Shown in pieces: positions 1 to 15,700 of a DNA stretch of 64,000 nt. The position numbers and the translations under genes were made by a program. A model generated the notes under the pieces. It was given only the letters and a program-made list of their open reading frames with translations, ran no database searches and had not been told where the DNA came from. Source of the stretch: Norana najaformis. Its lineage: Eukaryota; Annelida; Clitellata; Crassiclitellata; Hormogastridae. Location of the stretch: the NCBI GenBank assembly GCA_964023275.1, contig OZ029928.1, forward strand, positions 1,736,001 to 1,800,000. Direction: 5' to 3'. Position 1 is the stretch's first letter. Each line of letters opens with the position of its first letter.

Positions 1-213
1 GTGTTTGGTTCCTAATGTAATTGTAAGCGATGCACTCGTATGGTCCTTCAGTTGTAATGGATATCACCGAACCACTAGTTATAGTGTTATTGTTCAGATC
101 CAGCCATTTATATCCCGCTAGAGGGTTGGCATCTGCTACACATGTAAGGTTTTCCTGTTGATAGATACAGCCATACTCTGCTGAAGACGTAATGCTTATA
201 TTTCCAGGATAAT
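1..213 (-). CDS. Gene A exon 4: Ig3 (I-set-like), partial
   Basis: The exon opens after an acceptor ending TTTTAG and is open to base 1. Its product starts YPGNISITSS and has the Ig signature: cysteine in NLTCVADANP, tryptophan in GYKWLDL, and cysteine in GPYECIAYN. It has N-linked sites NIS, NLT and NNT. The matching exon of gene B is at 57920-58183 and shares NLTC, the NP pair and the W-x-DL core. The 3' end and donor lie outside the window. Confidence 0.8.
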
Positions 214-642
214 CTAAAACAAAGAAAACACTTCTCAAAATGGGAGCTTTATTTCATATGTACGTATGCTTGTAACTTGTATCGATTCGTCCTTGTGACT
301 CCATTTAAAAGCGAGAACAGTAATCGATACGACAGAAATTAGAGCATAGGCTAGTAGATTCATAAAAACATGTGGTGCTTTTTGCATATTTCTTGTATAT
401 CAAAATGAAAAGATTTGCAATTGAAGTAAGGAAACTGAGCATGCTCTAAGAAAGATATACTGGAATCAAATGTGACGCCCAAAAACTCCGCGATGATAAG
501 TGCAGTGATAACTGATCCAATCAGCTGAACCGAAGTAAGCCAGTCTGTTTTGGAGGGGTTGGAAAGAAGCTCATTGAACATCATCATACCCTGTGTATCG
601 CCTTTTTTCGGCCTCGGTTGTACTACGGCGCTCTATAAATCG

Positions 643-705
<63 letters not shown>

Positions 706-3700
706 GTATTATCTACAACCATAGCTGAAAGCAGTTGGACAGATGAAAAAGACGTGAAAATGTCAAAAGAAATCAGAATCTGAGTATCATCAGCATATCC
801 TGTATATGGTTGCTCAGCGAATAATGCACCAAGCGGCATAGCATAAATAGTGAAAAGAGACCGCTAAGTACCGATAAATCTGACATCCATGCCTCTGCTT
901 TGGGGTCTTCTTCTTCGGTTCAGGCAGAATCCAAACTCGCCATACAGCAGCAATCAATCAAATCCAACAACTAAACATGCACATTCCTAGTAAGAGTACG
1001 ATAGTTGTGGCACGCACGTCAATTCTGATATTGCTGCTGATAAGAGGCTACGCCTCCACCTCGAAAAATGCTAGTGACACTATCGCCTACCATTTGACCG
1101 TGCCGAGTTCAGAACCCTACGTCAGATGGTCCGAACACTTGTGAAACGTGCCAAATTCCCCTATCTCCGTAATCGGGTCTCCGAAAATTGTAGCTCCCCT
1201 ACTTCAACGTGGTGCACTATAAATAAGATCCTGCACCGTGATAAATGTTATTTCTTACCAAGCTCCTTCCAATAATCCCTTCCTGATAATTTTTTCCAAA
1301 AAAATTCTAAAATTTAGGACAACTCTTTCAAAGGCGTCCTCCTTTGATCACTTTTTCATCCTAAATTCCTCTCCACTTGTCTTCCGCTTCTTCCAATCAG
1401 AAACTCAGCCTAAAATTCGCAAGCTCACTATGTCGCCCCCAACAAGCAGTGTACATCAGAGACTCGGAAGGTGATAAAAGAATAAATGAATAGTAGCTTT
1501 GATGGAAGAATTTAGTAGTAAGAGCTGTGCGATCTCATAGATATGTTTTACAAGGAGAGAGTTTTAACAGTGGAAGAGTGAGAACCGGTTATTAACAGAT
1601 CGTCTGTATGGCCCATGTCCTGAATTGGAAATGAAATAAGTTGCTTGAGGTCAAAGGTTTCAGAGAAAGTCCTTAAATGTTAGTGAGTCGCTGTCTGAAG
1701 TGTCAAACTGTATATTGCAATCGCCAGTTATAATGAGTTTTTAATAAAGGAGATCGAACATTCGAGTAAACATTACATTCTGTAAGAAAGCCAGAGAGGC
1801 AAAATGACAGAGGTCGATAAATGGATTAACCGCCTAATACAGAAGTTCAGAGTTGTAGCAAGAATTTCGGAATACTTTGTAAGTGGATGATTAGGAAGAT
1901 GGAAACAAGACAGTTTATTTTACAGTGTATGAAAGGCTACGCTTCTATCTCGACCCTCCAGAGGCTCACTCAGGAGAAAAATATACAAAAGCTTAAATAA
2001 GGAAGTCAGTAACATTCAGCTGTACAGGCCGACTTATTAGCTCAGCTCAGCGAAACAATGATGTGCCATACTTATGTTAGATTTGGAGCTACAGTGTATG
2101 TTAAAGAAATGCTAAAGATATGGAGAAGTCGATATGCGGAATGGAAAGCAAAGTGAACAAGCCTGAAGCGGTGAGATGGGACAAAACAAAGTGGTCAGCG
2201 AAAATTTAAAATAAACGCAGGATATCAATCATATACAGCTTATCTTTTGTCTTTGCTCATCCATCAGGTTCACAAACACTGCGCTCGCACACTGAAATCT
2301 CTAACTCTTATTGCGCACCGAACCAGCACTTTCTATGTCGCCTGCCCAAGGCTCAAGAATTCGCTGAATGTTTCTATCCGCTGTGCTGGTTTTGGGATGT
2401 CGTTTATGTCAGGATTAAAATCTCATCTATTTCAGTTGCTTACTTCAGTTGCCCGTTTTCAGATCTCAGTGGCCTCACGGATCTTGACTGTTTGGCTCTA
2501 TCTAATAAATAGATCATGATTTTGGAATGCGGTATTCCTTAGAAGCGGCCATCCAATGATGCCTTGTGCATTACTATAGCCGTGTCGTAAAAAATTTAAT
2601 TTTTGGCCAATGGCGCCACTAGCATCCGCTTGAATCATAAAGTAAGAGAGAAAAACCACTGCACTGGAGCCAAAGACTTTCATCAGTTCACATTTACACT
2701 ACTTGTTGAGATCTTGGAGTTGTCCTGAATCGGGAATTATTAGTCTTTCTCCTACATTTGCTGCTGTTGTCACTCTTTTTATGCCATTGCAGAAATCTTA
2801 AAACAGTTTGCAGAATTGACGACTCTAGTGGAAAATAATTGGAACTGAAACCACGTTAGTGATTACCAGCAGCGTAGACAATATACAGACAACCAGTGTA
2901 GTTGTAAAAAGGAAAACTCATAAGGAACCATATGGGTCCCGCTATAGAGCTAAATTACAGCATAAGGCTGTATAGGTGGAAGCTTCAATGGTCGGTTTCA
3001 ATTCTAGTTACAATTTCAACTGAAAGTTTCTATTTAAGTTCATAATATAGTGACGAAGATTTTTTCAGTCTTATTAATTACTACTTCAAATGTGCTTTAA
3101 ACTGGTTTAAGAGGATTTTGGTTAAGAGTATAAGGCAGTGAATTCCACACAACGGGTTATTTCAACAAGAAAATAGAAAATTTCTTGTCCAAACATATGG
3201 CCAATTCTTGTCGAAAGTTCGTTCAGGATCTAGTTAAATAATTATGTACAGTAATGCTGATGCATTTTAGGAGTGCACAATGTTGCAATAGAAAATATAA
3301 TCTAATCTATTCTAACAAAACTTAGTCTAAAGACTTCTATAGCGCCGTTATCATAATGCACAAGGCATCAGTCTATGGTAGCTTCAAAATGCTTTGGAAA
3401 AGCCAGGTCGAATTCAAATAGGTCAGAGAAAGCAAAAGCCGGACTACGGTTGGTAAGCAAGTTGGAAGAGATAAGTCTTTAGCTTAGACCTGAATTACAT
3501 CAAAGAACTGAACTGGGCAATAAATTCCATAGCTTTGGACCAGCTATCGAGAAGGCCCGAGAACCTAACACTCTTCGGGCGGGGGAAAAGCAAGAGTCAG
3601 TGTCCATTGATCGAGTACTATATCCTTTGGTATGAGGGGTGAGCATGGAACGTAGATAGGTCGGTTGATATTAGTACTTTGTGTACTGAAAGGCAGATTT

Positions 3701-6700
3701 TGAAATGCATTCTTTGCTTAATAGGCTACCAGTGCAATTATTGTATTATTGGCTTAATATGATGATATTTAAGGGTCTTTGTTATGGCTATGGAGAGAGA
3801 GTTTTGAACGTATTATAGCTTGTGCAAATCTCTCTTAGTGATATCGATAGGAAGTGATTTACAGTTCTCAAGTCTATTGAAAACCAATGCATTAGCTAGC
3901 TGGATTAAGACTGTTTGAGGTAAAAGAGGTCTGCTTCTACGAATATATTACATATGTGAAATTGAGATGATCTGCATAATTATTACATGAACATGGTTAG
4001 AAAATTACTGGTGGAATCAAACACTACGCCCGAACTAAGTGCGCATTTAGTGAGCCACCCGAATGAACAGACGCAAGGCAGTCAAGTTTACGGATTTGTT
4101 GGCTTTGCCTAGGAGTAAACGTTCTTTTCTAGAAGGATTCAGAAGAAGTTTATTACTAGCCATCCAAAATTATACATCGTCAAAAACATAAACAATTGGT
4201 TGAAGGGCCGGATTAGACGTGGAACTATCAAATGAAAGGAGCAATAGGGTATCGCCAGTATACAAGTGGTAGTAAAGAGAGCTATCAGTAAGTGGTGAAC
4301 CGAGTGGAGTGGATATATATGTGTTCAGTGGCCTAAATAATTGCACGATATTGCAAATACGGATCTACAATTTACTGTCATATAAAGTTTTCGTAATACT
4401 GAAATGACAACAATTTAATAATTTTTTATAATATCAAGTGAGTTTGCAACTTTACTAAAAAATTAATAACTTATGCTACACCTAAGAAAGGTGCTCGTAT
4501 ATCCAAAAGCCGAGAAATTTTTTGGCATGCACTTTAAACATTTTTAATTTCAGTTTTTAGTGAAGTAGTGATGGGCCTATCATTCACAACTCAAGAAGAC
4601 CAGTAGGCCTTAATGCAATATAATTGGCTTTCTTAACATTTAGCGATGAATTATTTGTTTCAAAACAAAGGTGCAAGTTTTACCAGCTTAGTATTTAACA
4701 AGTTTGCAATTAACAAATCTGAAAAAGATCCGCATTCCTTAGGTAGATTACAAGGCGTCATCCCGTCTGTCTGTATCTGAATGTGTCTGACCCTTCATCG
4801 CCTCTTTACACTTAGGCCTACAATCCTTTGCTGCTTCTGCGACATACTATTAATTATGGCCAGTCAAAACCTGATCTGCAAGTCGTCAATCACTAGCACC
4901 TCAGCATAGGCTTATACTTTACACAACTCGTTCTTAAATCGTGACGTTTCCACATTAAAACCAGTTTTGCTGAATTGCTACCGTAAAACGTACGATGACT
5001 TTCTGAACACGTATAATATGATTATCACAAATGTGTCCAGCTATTATACATAGTGTTTTCAAAGAGGAAATGTGAGTGTTAATTCTTTACTTTTCTATTA
5101 CCATCAGTAGCCAGTACCATTCTTAGTAGAGATTCCGTCACTGTAATCATCAACATCAAACTTTAAGTCAATTTCTTCGTGGGGTTTGAATTTACAGAGG
5201 ATTAAAACTAATTGTGATATACAAGAGAAAGCAGTTTTAGTACATAAGAACTTTATTTACAAATGCATCTTTGAATTCAAATACAATTGTTACAGGTCTC
5301 AACTCTTCTACAGCTTTACCTAAAAGCACAGACTATGCGCAAGTAGTTGTAAAATACCCCGATTTGTTTTCGTTGTATCCTTTTATTTTACACCTTAATA
5401 GAGATCAAAGTGACATAGAAAACATAAACTTTAATAACACTGGATCACACGAAACATTTTTTCGCCTGCTACTAGGCATATGTTATGTGTACTACACTAA
5501 ATCGAATCTGCTGATTCCAAATCTGAAGTCAGATTTCGTGTAGCACGTCAGGATCTTAGGATATGCAGCATACATGCTAATAATTATGCAAACTCTTTAC
5601 AGAACTAGTATTTCCTTATAACTGTGTAATTATGCAAACTCAGAGTATTCATAACAAGAAACAAAATGTTATCCTTTTATAACTTGAAATTAAAATATGT
5701 TTTAAAATGTAATATAAATATATGTATGTTACTCAGATGAAAGCATACATTTCGAAATTTTGTCTCTAGCTTAACTCTATACGAGTTCAAAAGTGCTTTA
5801 GACACTTGCTCTTGCGCTTGTGAGTGGCCGCTGTTGCCCGCTGCAGAAACCAGCAGTAATCGCCCATCATGTTGGAATTGCAGTGGCCCTGATATCTTGC
5901 TTCAAAGGTGGAGATGTCTTGATGGAATCTCTCTCCATGCTCATCGCTTATATCACCCAAGTTTGATGGGAAAAAATCCAGATGGGAATGTAAGAAATGT
6001 ATTTTTAGTGACATCCGGCAGCCGAGTTGCTTATATGCTTTTAGCATGTTGCTAACGAGTTCAGCATAGCTCGGTGATTCCCAAGAAAGTTTTGCACCAC
6101 CAACGTACATGCATCCCAAGCGGCAAATTCCAGTGGGTTGAGCTTGGTTCTAAATACAGTATCACGCATTAGTTCGCGGATTTCTGGCCCAATAAAAATC
6201 CCAGCCTTCAGCTTAGCATCAGTTTTGACGGCTCCAAATTTATCTCTCAGATACTGGAAGCCTTGTCCAGTACGATCCATTGCCACTACGAAATTCCTCA
6301 TGAGGCCCAGTTTAATGTGAAGTGGTGGTAAGTACACTTTCAATGGATCAACCAATGGTTCGTGTTGCACGTTGTGCCGACCAACAATGTGCTCAGATCT
6401 AGGAGGCCACAGTTTCACTTTGTAATGGTTGCTGTCATCACGACTGTTCCACAAGCACAAAAAGCACATATGTTTTGTGTACCCCAGCTGTAGGCCTAGA
6501 ATAAGTGCTACCACTTTGAGGTCCGCACAGATGTTCCATTTGTGGTCTGAGTAGTTGATCACTTTCAAAATGAGTTTCATTGAATCATATGTCTCTTTGA
6601 GGCCTACAGCGTGGGCTATAGGAACAGACGGCTTTTCGTTACCATTGTGCACCAACACAGCTTTCAAGCTCGCTTGGCTGGAATCTATGAACAGTCTCCA

Positions 6701-9700
6701 CTGATCAGGAACGTATTCGCAACCTAAATTCAGCATGAGACCGTTCACGTCAGTACAGAAACAGATATCATTTTCCAGTTTGTAATATGTAGCTAACTGT
6801 TTGTGACGATAACGGAAGTGTGATGTTGTGGTACCTTTTTGAAGCAAGTTCCACTCCCCTAGTCTGGAGGCTAACAGTTCAGATTTCTCCTTTGACAAAG
6901 ATAGGTCCCTCACCAGATCATCTAACTCACCTCGCCTTATCAAATGCGGCCTACCCTCTTCCAAATCTTGATCACTGGATTCATAAACAGTGACGTCATC
7001 TTCTGTATTACCATCAGAACTCTCCGTTTCATCAGCACCGCAGCAGGCGGAAATGGTACTGGATTCTCTTCATCATGCGGCACTGGCTTTAGAGCGTACT
7101 CGCAATCAGGATAAACGATTTTAGACTTATTTTTCTTTGAAAATCCAGCAACTTTAGTAATGCAGAAATAACAGTCTGCATGATGATTTCTTGGCTCGCG
7201 CCACACCATAGGCACAGCAAACGGCATTGAATTCCTTGTGCCATTCAGCCACTATGTAAGCCCAGAGTAGCACACGGTGCAGCAGACATGAGGTGCCCAA
7301 CTTTTATCCTGGTCTCCGATTTGACATCCAAAATAATACTTGTAAGCAATCATCACTCTCTTAGTTAACTTCTTGCGCTGGTCACAAAGAGTATATTTAC
7401 CACAAACATAGCAAAAATTGTCTGGATGGTTAACACAGCCTCGCCTATTCATTTCAAAATTAAATCTCACACACTAGCTACAGCTATATAAGAAAACTTC
7501 ACCTTCGTTCTACGCAATCTCGCCTTATATACTGGTATTGATGCTGACGTCAGCTCGCTGACATGCCCAATCATGTCTAGCGGCTGCTGCAGGCTTGCTG
7601 TTAGGAATATTTCAGGCGACACTTGCAGGCATGCACGTATCACTGGCAGCAATCGTGGAGACACATACAACAGAATGTACAGACATAACCGAAAACGAGT
7701 CCTTACGTCATTACTTGAATGCATGCATAACTTAAAATCTAGACGTGCTGGGCAGATTCTGACTTCATATTTGGAATCAGCACATTTGAATCAATATAAG
7801 GCACATGCATTACTTTCAGTAGCAAAATCGTTGTGATCCAGTGGAATATGTCTAGTGTGCTACAAACGCAAATATCGATTAATGCAATTATTTTAAAAGT
7901 TAAAAATGTTTATGTCCGCATTTTCGCTCACACATAAAATTGTGTAAAGATTTCAAACTTTTAAATGTAAATTTCATTGGCATATCACATCTTCAGATTT
8001 TTTATAATTTAGGTGCTGCTGGAGCAAATTTAAACGGTGAATATTGAATGAAAATTTCTAACTGGCGCCTTCAAGTTGTTTAATAAATGAATTCGCAATA
8101 TAGAACCAATGGTAAAAAGGCAAGCATAAGTCACATGCTAACTGGCTTATTCTCACAAACGACTTTTTGAAGATATTCCTCTCCTGGTTTGCCCAGCCTA
8201 AACTATTGACAGGCTGGACTTCACAGTTTCCAATCTTAATAACAGAATCATTTAACAAAATTAACCAATGAATATATATAAGCACAATAACCACCTAATC
8301 AGATATAACGAGGCCTACAAAGTCATTGATACAGACTGCATATTATTACATAAGAAATTTATGCACCACAAAATAGCATACAACTGCAAACAGTCATTCT
8401 GTTATCAGTCTGCTACGAAAACCACGCACAACACTGAAAGAAAAAACCAGTAATCCGCCGCCGTAATTCTCAGTCCGTCGAGAAAGACGATCGAACATAA
8501 TTGTTCATTAGTTATACACCGACTGCCTTCTAAATCTCTCAAGTTAAATAATGTCGGCCCTCTTCGTTCACCGTGGCACATTTGGCTTACCCTGTCCACA
8601 TGTATATGAAATTGTAATTGTAATCAGAAATTTGTATAGAGCCTCTTCAAGCAAAGACTAATCAGTGGCGCAGGACGGACAGGTATTCGTCGCCCGCCGG
8701 CCGGTAGGTTGTTAAGCCGTTAGTTAGTTGAACCGTTCCGTGGCTGACAGTCGGAGCCGTTCCTAGTATGGTCTGAAGGTCCGATGCTCGAGAGTCAAGA
8801 TGGAAGCCTGTCCCCCCGAAACGGAATTTTGAATTGTATTCTGCGGTCGTAATCGTTATCGAAATCGTTATCTCGAGATTTCTACAGCGCCCAACCAAAG
8901 CTAAGTCGCGGGAACCAGATTATCCACAGACGCTCAGTCAAAACAAAATCGATAGGCGAGAAAGTTCGGTTCCAAATCAAGATCTAGGAGTTAGGCAGTC
9001 AGACAGTCGGACGGCTACGGTGAATGGTGTTTGAAATTGATGCGAGAAGAGAGATAAGGGGAAGAGAAAGAATCAGGGTAAGACTTTTGGAAAAGTAATG
9101 TTTTTACGGTCACTAGCCGTCGTCATCGGGCGTTTTCTGTGGCTGGTCCAAGGCTCTGAAATTCAGTTCCCAGTTCTGTCAGTTTTTTTCATTCAAGTCT
9201 GAATTTAGATTTATCTTTTTCATAGCCACCATGCCCTGCTTTCTGGTTTCCCTCGCTTGTCGAATTTCGACCGGGCTTCTCCTGCGTTTCACGATTTTTG
9301 ACTAAGGTTTCACGTAAAGAACCTATGATTTATGTCTTTCCAGAATGACAACGGCGCTGTAGTAGTCATTACAATATTAGTAAATAAAGAAAAGCGAGGC
9401 GAAGGAAAAAATATATCGTATCTGTGATAAAGAATATGCTATACCGCTAATAAAGCGGAATTAATTAGCGGGAGTTTGAAATTTTAGAGTCTACGTGTTT
9501 TGCCCAAAGATGTAATGGTGTGATATAATGCGTTCACATGTATATTGTTTGAACGAGTAAAAATATATAAACTAAAACTGTTAAAGGATTCTTCTTCCCT
9601 CTTGGTATTTTCTCTTTGAGTCACGATACTTAGAACACCAATGTTTAGTTCATAGTAAATTTTCACTAAACTAGCCAATTTCCCATGAAGTTGCGAAACC

Positions 9701-12700
9701 AAGAATATTAAAGCAATACTACGCAGTACTTACATAATACTTCAGTGATGAAACTGTTGTTGTTTAAATTCGTGGTCGGAGTATTTGACGCATATCCAGA
9801 GACATTTGATGATAAACTGAAGTAGAGATCGCAACTGAATGAAGTAATATTTTTTCTACCTGCAGTAACTGTAATCTGAGACTTGGCCAAGTCAAGTGTA
9901 GTATTACTGTAGGAAATAGAAAAAGTTTGTTCAGAGGAACTCATCCAATTGAAATAAGGTTGTAAAGTTGGAGCTGGTATTTGAGATCCGTTGTACCGAA
10001 GCGAACATGAAATATTGACTTGTTCAGTTGCCACGACGTCTGAATATGGTGTGCTAACTGTCATGTCGATTTGGGGATCTGAAACGAAAAACTTCAATAT
10101 TGTCAAGTTTGTCCCATTAAAAAATCTACTGATTTAGCAAAATTCTATAATGTTGTCTTTAACGTAATGTAGATGCATATATAAGTATTTAAATGCTTAC
10201 ATGCTCTTGTATAAAGATACAGTAAGTAGCAGTAGTCCATTTTTACCATCTTAACAGATCGTGAAAGAAAATCTTACATTTACATGTCGACTTAAATATG
10301 AGTCTCACACTGGTGCTAAAGAAGATGTTAATTAATCATAATACCAAGATAGTCATGAGGCATGTATGATCTGATTCTACGAATATCTCGTTGTGAAAGT
10401 TAACTCTAATTTGCATATGGTTTTATTGTAGTCTGAGAAAAACATTGGGAGTAAAAAGTTATGCTCAAAGTGCATGCATAATCTGAGCGATCAACAGTCA
10501 ATCCACGTAACTGAACAGAAGTCAGAAAATTCAATCTTTGGATGTTTGAATTATGTCTAAGAGGGGAATTCGGTCCTAGAAGGACTCATGAAAGACTTAT
10601 TTTTGGCCATTCAACACCGAAAACAGAAGTGATTGGAGAGCGGAAATAGGTGAGAAGCTGTCAAGTGAAGGAAATAGCTGGGTACCTTGGCATATAAGAG
10701 CTTTCAGCTAAAAGTGAACTGAGTGGAATGGTATATGGTGTGAACAGAAGCTGGACTAGAGCAGAAACTTGTAGAACACCACAGTTCAAGACAGTTGGCA
10801 TCACAGGGAGTTGTCTGATACGGACTGATAGAGTCCGAAGATGCAGCCAAACCAGTGTCAGAGGCGGTGAAAAAGTATCAAAAGGGGCAAAGGGGGCAAA
10901 AGATCAAGTAAGATGAGATGACAGCAGCTATTTTTCCTGTCCATGTGGCTGATTATGTGATTGTGAACGATAAGTAGTGAAGCTTCTGATAAATTATATT
11001 TGCTGCAGGAAGATTGAAAAGGTAGATACACATACACGTGTGACCAAAGATGACAACTCAAGCGGTTCGTAATTGACTTTTCCAGGATTTTAATAATAAA
11101 ATTGAGATTAGAGATAGGGGGATAGTTCAAGAGACCCTTAGGGGAAAGATGGCTTTCAAGAAGAGGAAACTGACAAAACTGACAGAAAGGACCTTTTAGC
11201 GACTGAGAAAATGACAATGGATGCGATAATTGGTCCATGACAGCTAAAACCTATGTTTTAGAAGGGCAGTAGGAATAAGGTCCAGAGCGAATTGCTTGTC
11301 AGGATACGAGAAGATCAAATTACACGTATGAATCTCGGCCAGGATTGTTGGTTGGAGTAAGTTAAGAGCCGGTGCTGTCATAAAGCCATCAGATAAAGGA
11401 ACGTTAGAAAACCTGAATCTGAGAGCCCAGAGTCTTGTCTGAGAAATAATGTTAAGAACCTATCGGAAAGAGGAGTACGATGAAGAGCTCGGCAGTGTAC
11501 TGCAGTTGTCGCGATGCACCATCTCATTAACTGTCTGCCATAATAACTCCGAGAAAACGTTTTCAGACACGAGAAAAGTACGCGGATTGCGCTGTTGAGA
11601 CAAGTTTGCGAAAATGCGAAACTTGTGCCTAAATTTGAGAAGATAAGAAGGTAAATGGGAGCGTTGTCAGGACATAAAAAGCCTGCTGCGCAACCTCCTG
11701 GTAGCAGCTATATCTGAGCAAAACCAGGACTGGTAAGAGCGTGCGGCACTCCTCTTACACTTAGTGGGATTGTGCATGTATGTCCAGGATTTCAGATAAA
11801 GTTAAATTTAGTTGGACAGCAAGCTTTGTAGCTCTATGTGCTGGGCTGCTGGCATGACCACAGTGGGAAGGTAAGGGTATCATCTTTGAAGGCTGAAACA
11901 CTAAGCAATTTTCAAGATGTGTAACTTATTAAATAGCTTTTGAAATTAGGTTTATGACAGAAAGAGACCTGAGCAGTAATTACAGTGTGGTCAGATAAAA
12001 TTGATTCAGAAACAGAGATATGTTTAACAGCGGAAGAGTTAGACCGCGTTATGATGAGGTCAAGTGTGTGGCAGGTCTTGGTTTGGAAATGAGATGTGCT
12101 GCTTGATATAAAACCAGATCGGAGATCCAGAAACTTCTGTGAAGCATAATCGAGCTTATCCGTGTGCATATAACGGAAAACGTTGTAATGAGTTCAGAAG
12201 GGGAAGATGGCAAAACATCAGGTAGTGAATGGAATTCAGGGAAATTGCCTGAGAGCAAAAAGAATGGTGGGCGGTAAACATTTACAAAGGTGAGACGCTG
12301 ATTTCCAGAGTCCAGGGTAGCTATAAGGATTTCAAATGACTTTGGATTTGGAATAGGTTAAGCGAAGTGAACAAGTTTCAGCTGTGATTTATAAAAGAAG
12401 ACGATTCCGCCACCAAGTCCTTCCCGCCAAAGTTCGTTTCAGAGAGAAAAGGATAGCGGTGTTACCTTCGAAGTGAGGAAAAGTTGTCAGACGGTTTGAT
12501 TAAGTTTCATTGAGAGCAAGAATATCTGCCGGGTGATACAAGATGCAATTTTGAAGAGAAGGGACTGTGGCGATCCTCCTCTTTTAATTCGCATTTGAAT
12601 ATGTGAGTAACGTGTATTATTATTATTAGGATGCTTAGCTAGACTTATAGTATATAGTTTAGTATGTTTAATGCGTATCTAGTTTGCCTATGGTAGTGTA

Positions 12701-15700
12701 AGTATAGTGATTTATTAGGCAACAAGCTAGTTTATTGGTAAAGACTAGCATATGTAGATACTTAGGATTAGTATTGATAAATGGGGATCTGCTGTGTCAT
12801 GATGGCGGACGTATTACAAGATTGGTGGACGACTAGGCAGATTCAATTGACCGCCAATAAGACCAAACGATCGCTTGTGCATTGAAGATGCATGATGCAG
12901 CATGACGAATCAGAAATATAACGTCGCCATCATCGGGCAGGTGTATTTTTAGAGAGGGTAGAAGAGTCGGTGAACGTTAAAATGTGGGAGTCTTACGCTG
13001 GACACGAAAGGGTGAACTCGTGACAAATTCCTTCGTATTTCTTCGGATCGATTTGAAGTTTGAGCTGCAGTACTTCAGATAGCTTCTCAACTCGTTAGGA
13101 AGTCATTTCCTAAGTAGTTATAGTAGAACAATGAACTGCGACTTACCTGTCGGACGTCTTGTCAGCGGCAGCGTGAAGTAAATTGATCTGTCGTGTAATC
13201 AAACTGCGAGGATTGCGTTCGTTAGGCGAATTGAGTGAAAATGCCGAGTAACTTTTTCAGCTAAGTTAAGCAAAGGAACTATGAAAGAACTGTAACTGGG
13301 AAAACTCGAATCAGTTTTAATTAACGTGGGAAAGGAAGAGTAAATTCACAAGTTTATAAGAATACAAATTGTGCTGGTCTTATGTACGCTAGGTTAATGG
13401 ATTGGAAATTCCCTTGTATATTCATTGAACTCAAAACATTGTAAATACATTGTAATGAATTCATAATTTTAAATTGACAGTGATCGTAACGAGCCATCAT
13501 ATCACCAAACATCTTATTCTGTTGTAAGGGTTTGACAAAGTAAGACTTGGGTTAACTTGCTAGTCAATAGTAGATCACTTACTCCCCCAAGCCCCGGCCA
13601 ATTTACCTTTGGGAGATGGTCTGGGTAAAGTCCTATGCACGCGCCTTGTCGTGGCGGGGGAGCAACTCTAGTCCACCTCGTATGGATGCGGTATGGAGGC
13701 CAAGCGTGCAAGGGCGAATTTCCAAATGATCAACAATGGCTACAATAAATAGTTTAAAAGGTGTTGCCTCTGCAGCACCTATCATTTTGGCTGAAGGAGC
13801 GGCGAGTGAGATACCTGGGCTAACGATATGCTTCAAATGCCATCGTGGCTTCAAGGGGGACAGAGGACCTTCGCTCCATCGCAGAAGGGCCCACCCCGAG
13901 GAGTATCACGCGGAACATCAGGTCTCGATCAGAGTCAAGGCGCGATGGCCCCCGGAGGAGAGTAAGCGTATGGTCTGCTGTGAAGCCGACCTTCTTATAT
14001 CCGGGGTGAAGCCGGCTCTCATCAACAGTCATCTGGTCGAGGTCTTTAAGGACAGGACCCGCGAGGCGATAAAAGGGCTCCGACGGAAACAAGATTACAA
14101 GGACGAGGTCGACAACCTTGTAGCCCGTGCTCGAACACTTGAATGTGAGTCGGAGTCCATTGATTCGCTGAGCGGGAACTCCTTGGAAAGCTGTTCCGGC
14201 TCATCATGGCGAAGGGAGGTCCTCACTCTTGTCAACGAGGGCCTTCGAGAAGACAGAGGGGAGCCGGGCAGTGATCCTCTTATTGAGACTCTCCTGGAGG
14301 CTGTTGAGAGAGCGGAGAGAATAGCACCTGATTGTGATGCTGTTGCGAAGACGCTACTCGATAGTTGTGCTGTGCAACTAACCACCTTCCTCAAATCCCT
14401 GTCACAGAGAACCGAGAGAAGCAAACCACGAAAAGGTAAAAAGGGCAAAAAGCCGCCAGGCCCTGACAGGCCGAGAACCGGCAATACGAAAAGAAGGCTG
14501 AACCCGAAACGTCTTGCCCGTCAAATGGCATACGTTAGGGTGCAGAAAGCCTTCCGATCGAACCGTAAGAGGTGCGCGGAGATGGTTCTAGAAGGAACAT
14601 GGGAGCGGGAAGAGACGACGTTGACCTTGGAGGAACAGGAGGGATTTTGGCGGCCCATTTTCTCTTCTCCTTCTGAGGCTGACGAGCGACCAGTATCTAA
14701 GGCCCGAGAGGACTGGTCCATCGTCGAACCTGTTACCCGAGAGGAGGTGGTCAAAGCTATTGCCAACTCTGAGGAAAGTGCGCCGGGACCAGATGGAGTT
14801 ACCCTGAAGGAGATGAAGTTGGTCTTGCCGGGACTTCTGGATGCATTTTACAATTTGTGACTTGTTCTGGGACACGTTCCTGGACAGTTTCTTGATGGCG
14901 AGACTATACTGATCCAGAAAGGAGGAGATCCAAAGGACCCAGCCAACTATAGGCCTATCACCATGGCCTCACGTGTGACGAGGGTCTTTCATAAGATCGT
15001 GGCCGCTCGTCTAGTCGAGAAAGTACCACGACCCCAGACAGAAAGCGTTCACACCAGTTGACGGATGTGCTGATAACATCTTCCTTCTCGATACCATCAT
15101 CAGGGGGGCCCAGCGGCAGAGGAAACCGGTGTGCCTGGCCTTCATGGATGTTGCCAAAGTCTTTGACTGTGTCTCGCATAAGACACTGGCTCGTGCACTC
15201 AAGAGGCTGGGCGTACCATCGCCGCTGGTGCAGTACGTTACGAGGATGTACGCCAACACATCGACCGTGCTCAAAGTGGGCGGTCGAAGAAGCGGACCGA
15301 TTCTGTGCGGCCGCGGCGTACGTCAAGGCGATCCCCTGTCGGCCATCTTGTTCAATTGTGTGATGGATGAAGTGTTGTCGGCCCTAAACCCGGCCATTGG
15401 TTATTTCCTGGACAAGGATTACTAGGTTCGGTGTTTAGCGTTTGCCGACGACCTCGTCCTCATTGCTACAACTGCTGAGGGCCTGCGAGAACAGGTGGAA
15501 AAGGTGCAACATGCGCTACAGCTCGGGGGACTCAGACTGAACCCAGCAAAATGTACCACCCTCCGCATCGATGTGGATGGGAAGGCGAAACGCTGGGTGG
15601 TGAATCCTTCACCAACGATTACTATCGGAGGTGAATCAGTAAAATCCATGACTGTAGTGCAGACCTACAAATATCTGGGATTGCAGGCAGGAGCGTCCGG

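Noticed and set aside
550-783. Frame with a poly-tyrosine run
   Set aside because: The tyrosines come from the ATT microsatellite at 645-705; there is no protein support.
7573-7836. 87-aa frame identical in both CG1 copies (also 32620-32883), opposite to the transposase
   Set aside because: It runs into the terminal repeat and the identity is explained by the recent duplication of the whole element.
13590-13735. HDV-like self-cleaving ribozyme at the 5' end of the R2-like LINE
   Set aside because: GC-rich and plausible for the family, but I could not fold it into the required nested pseudoknot by eye.
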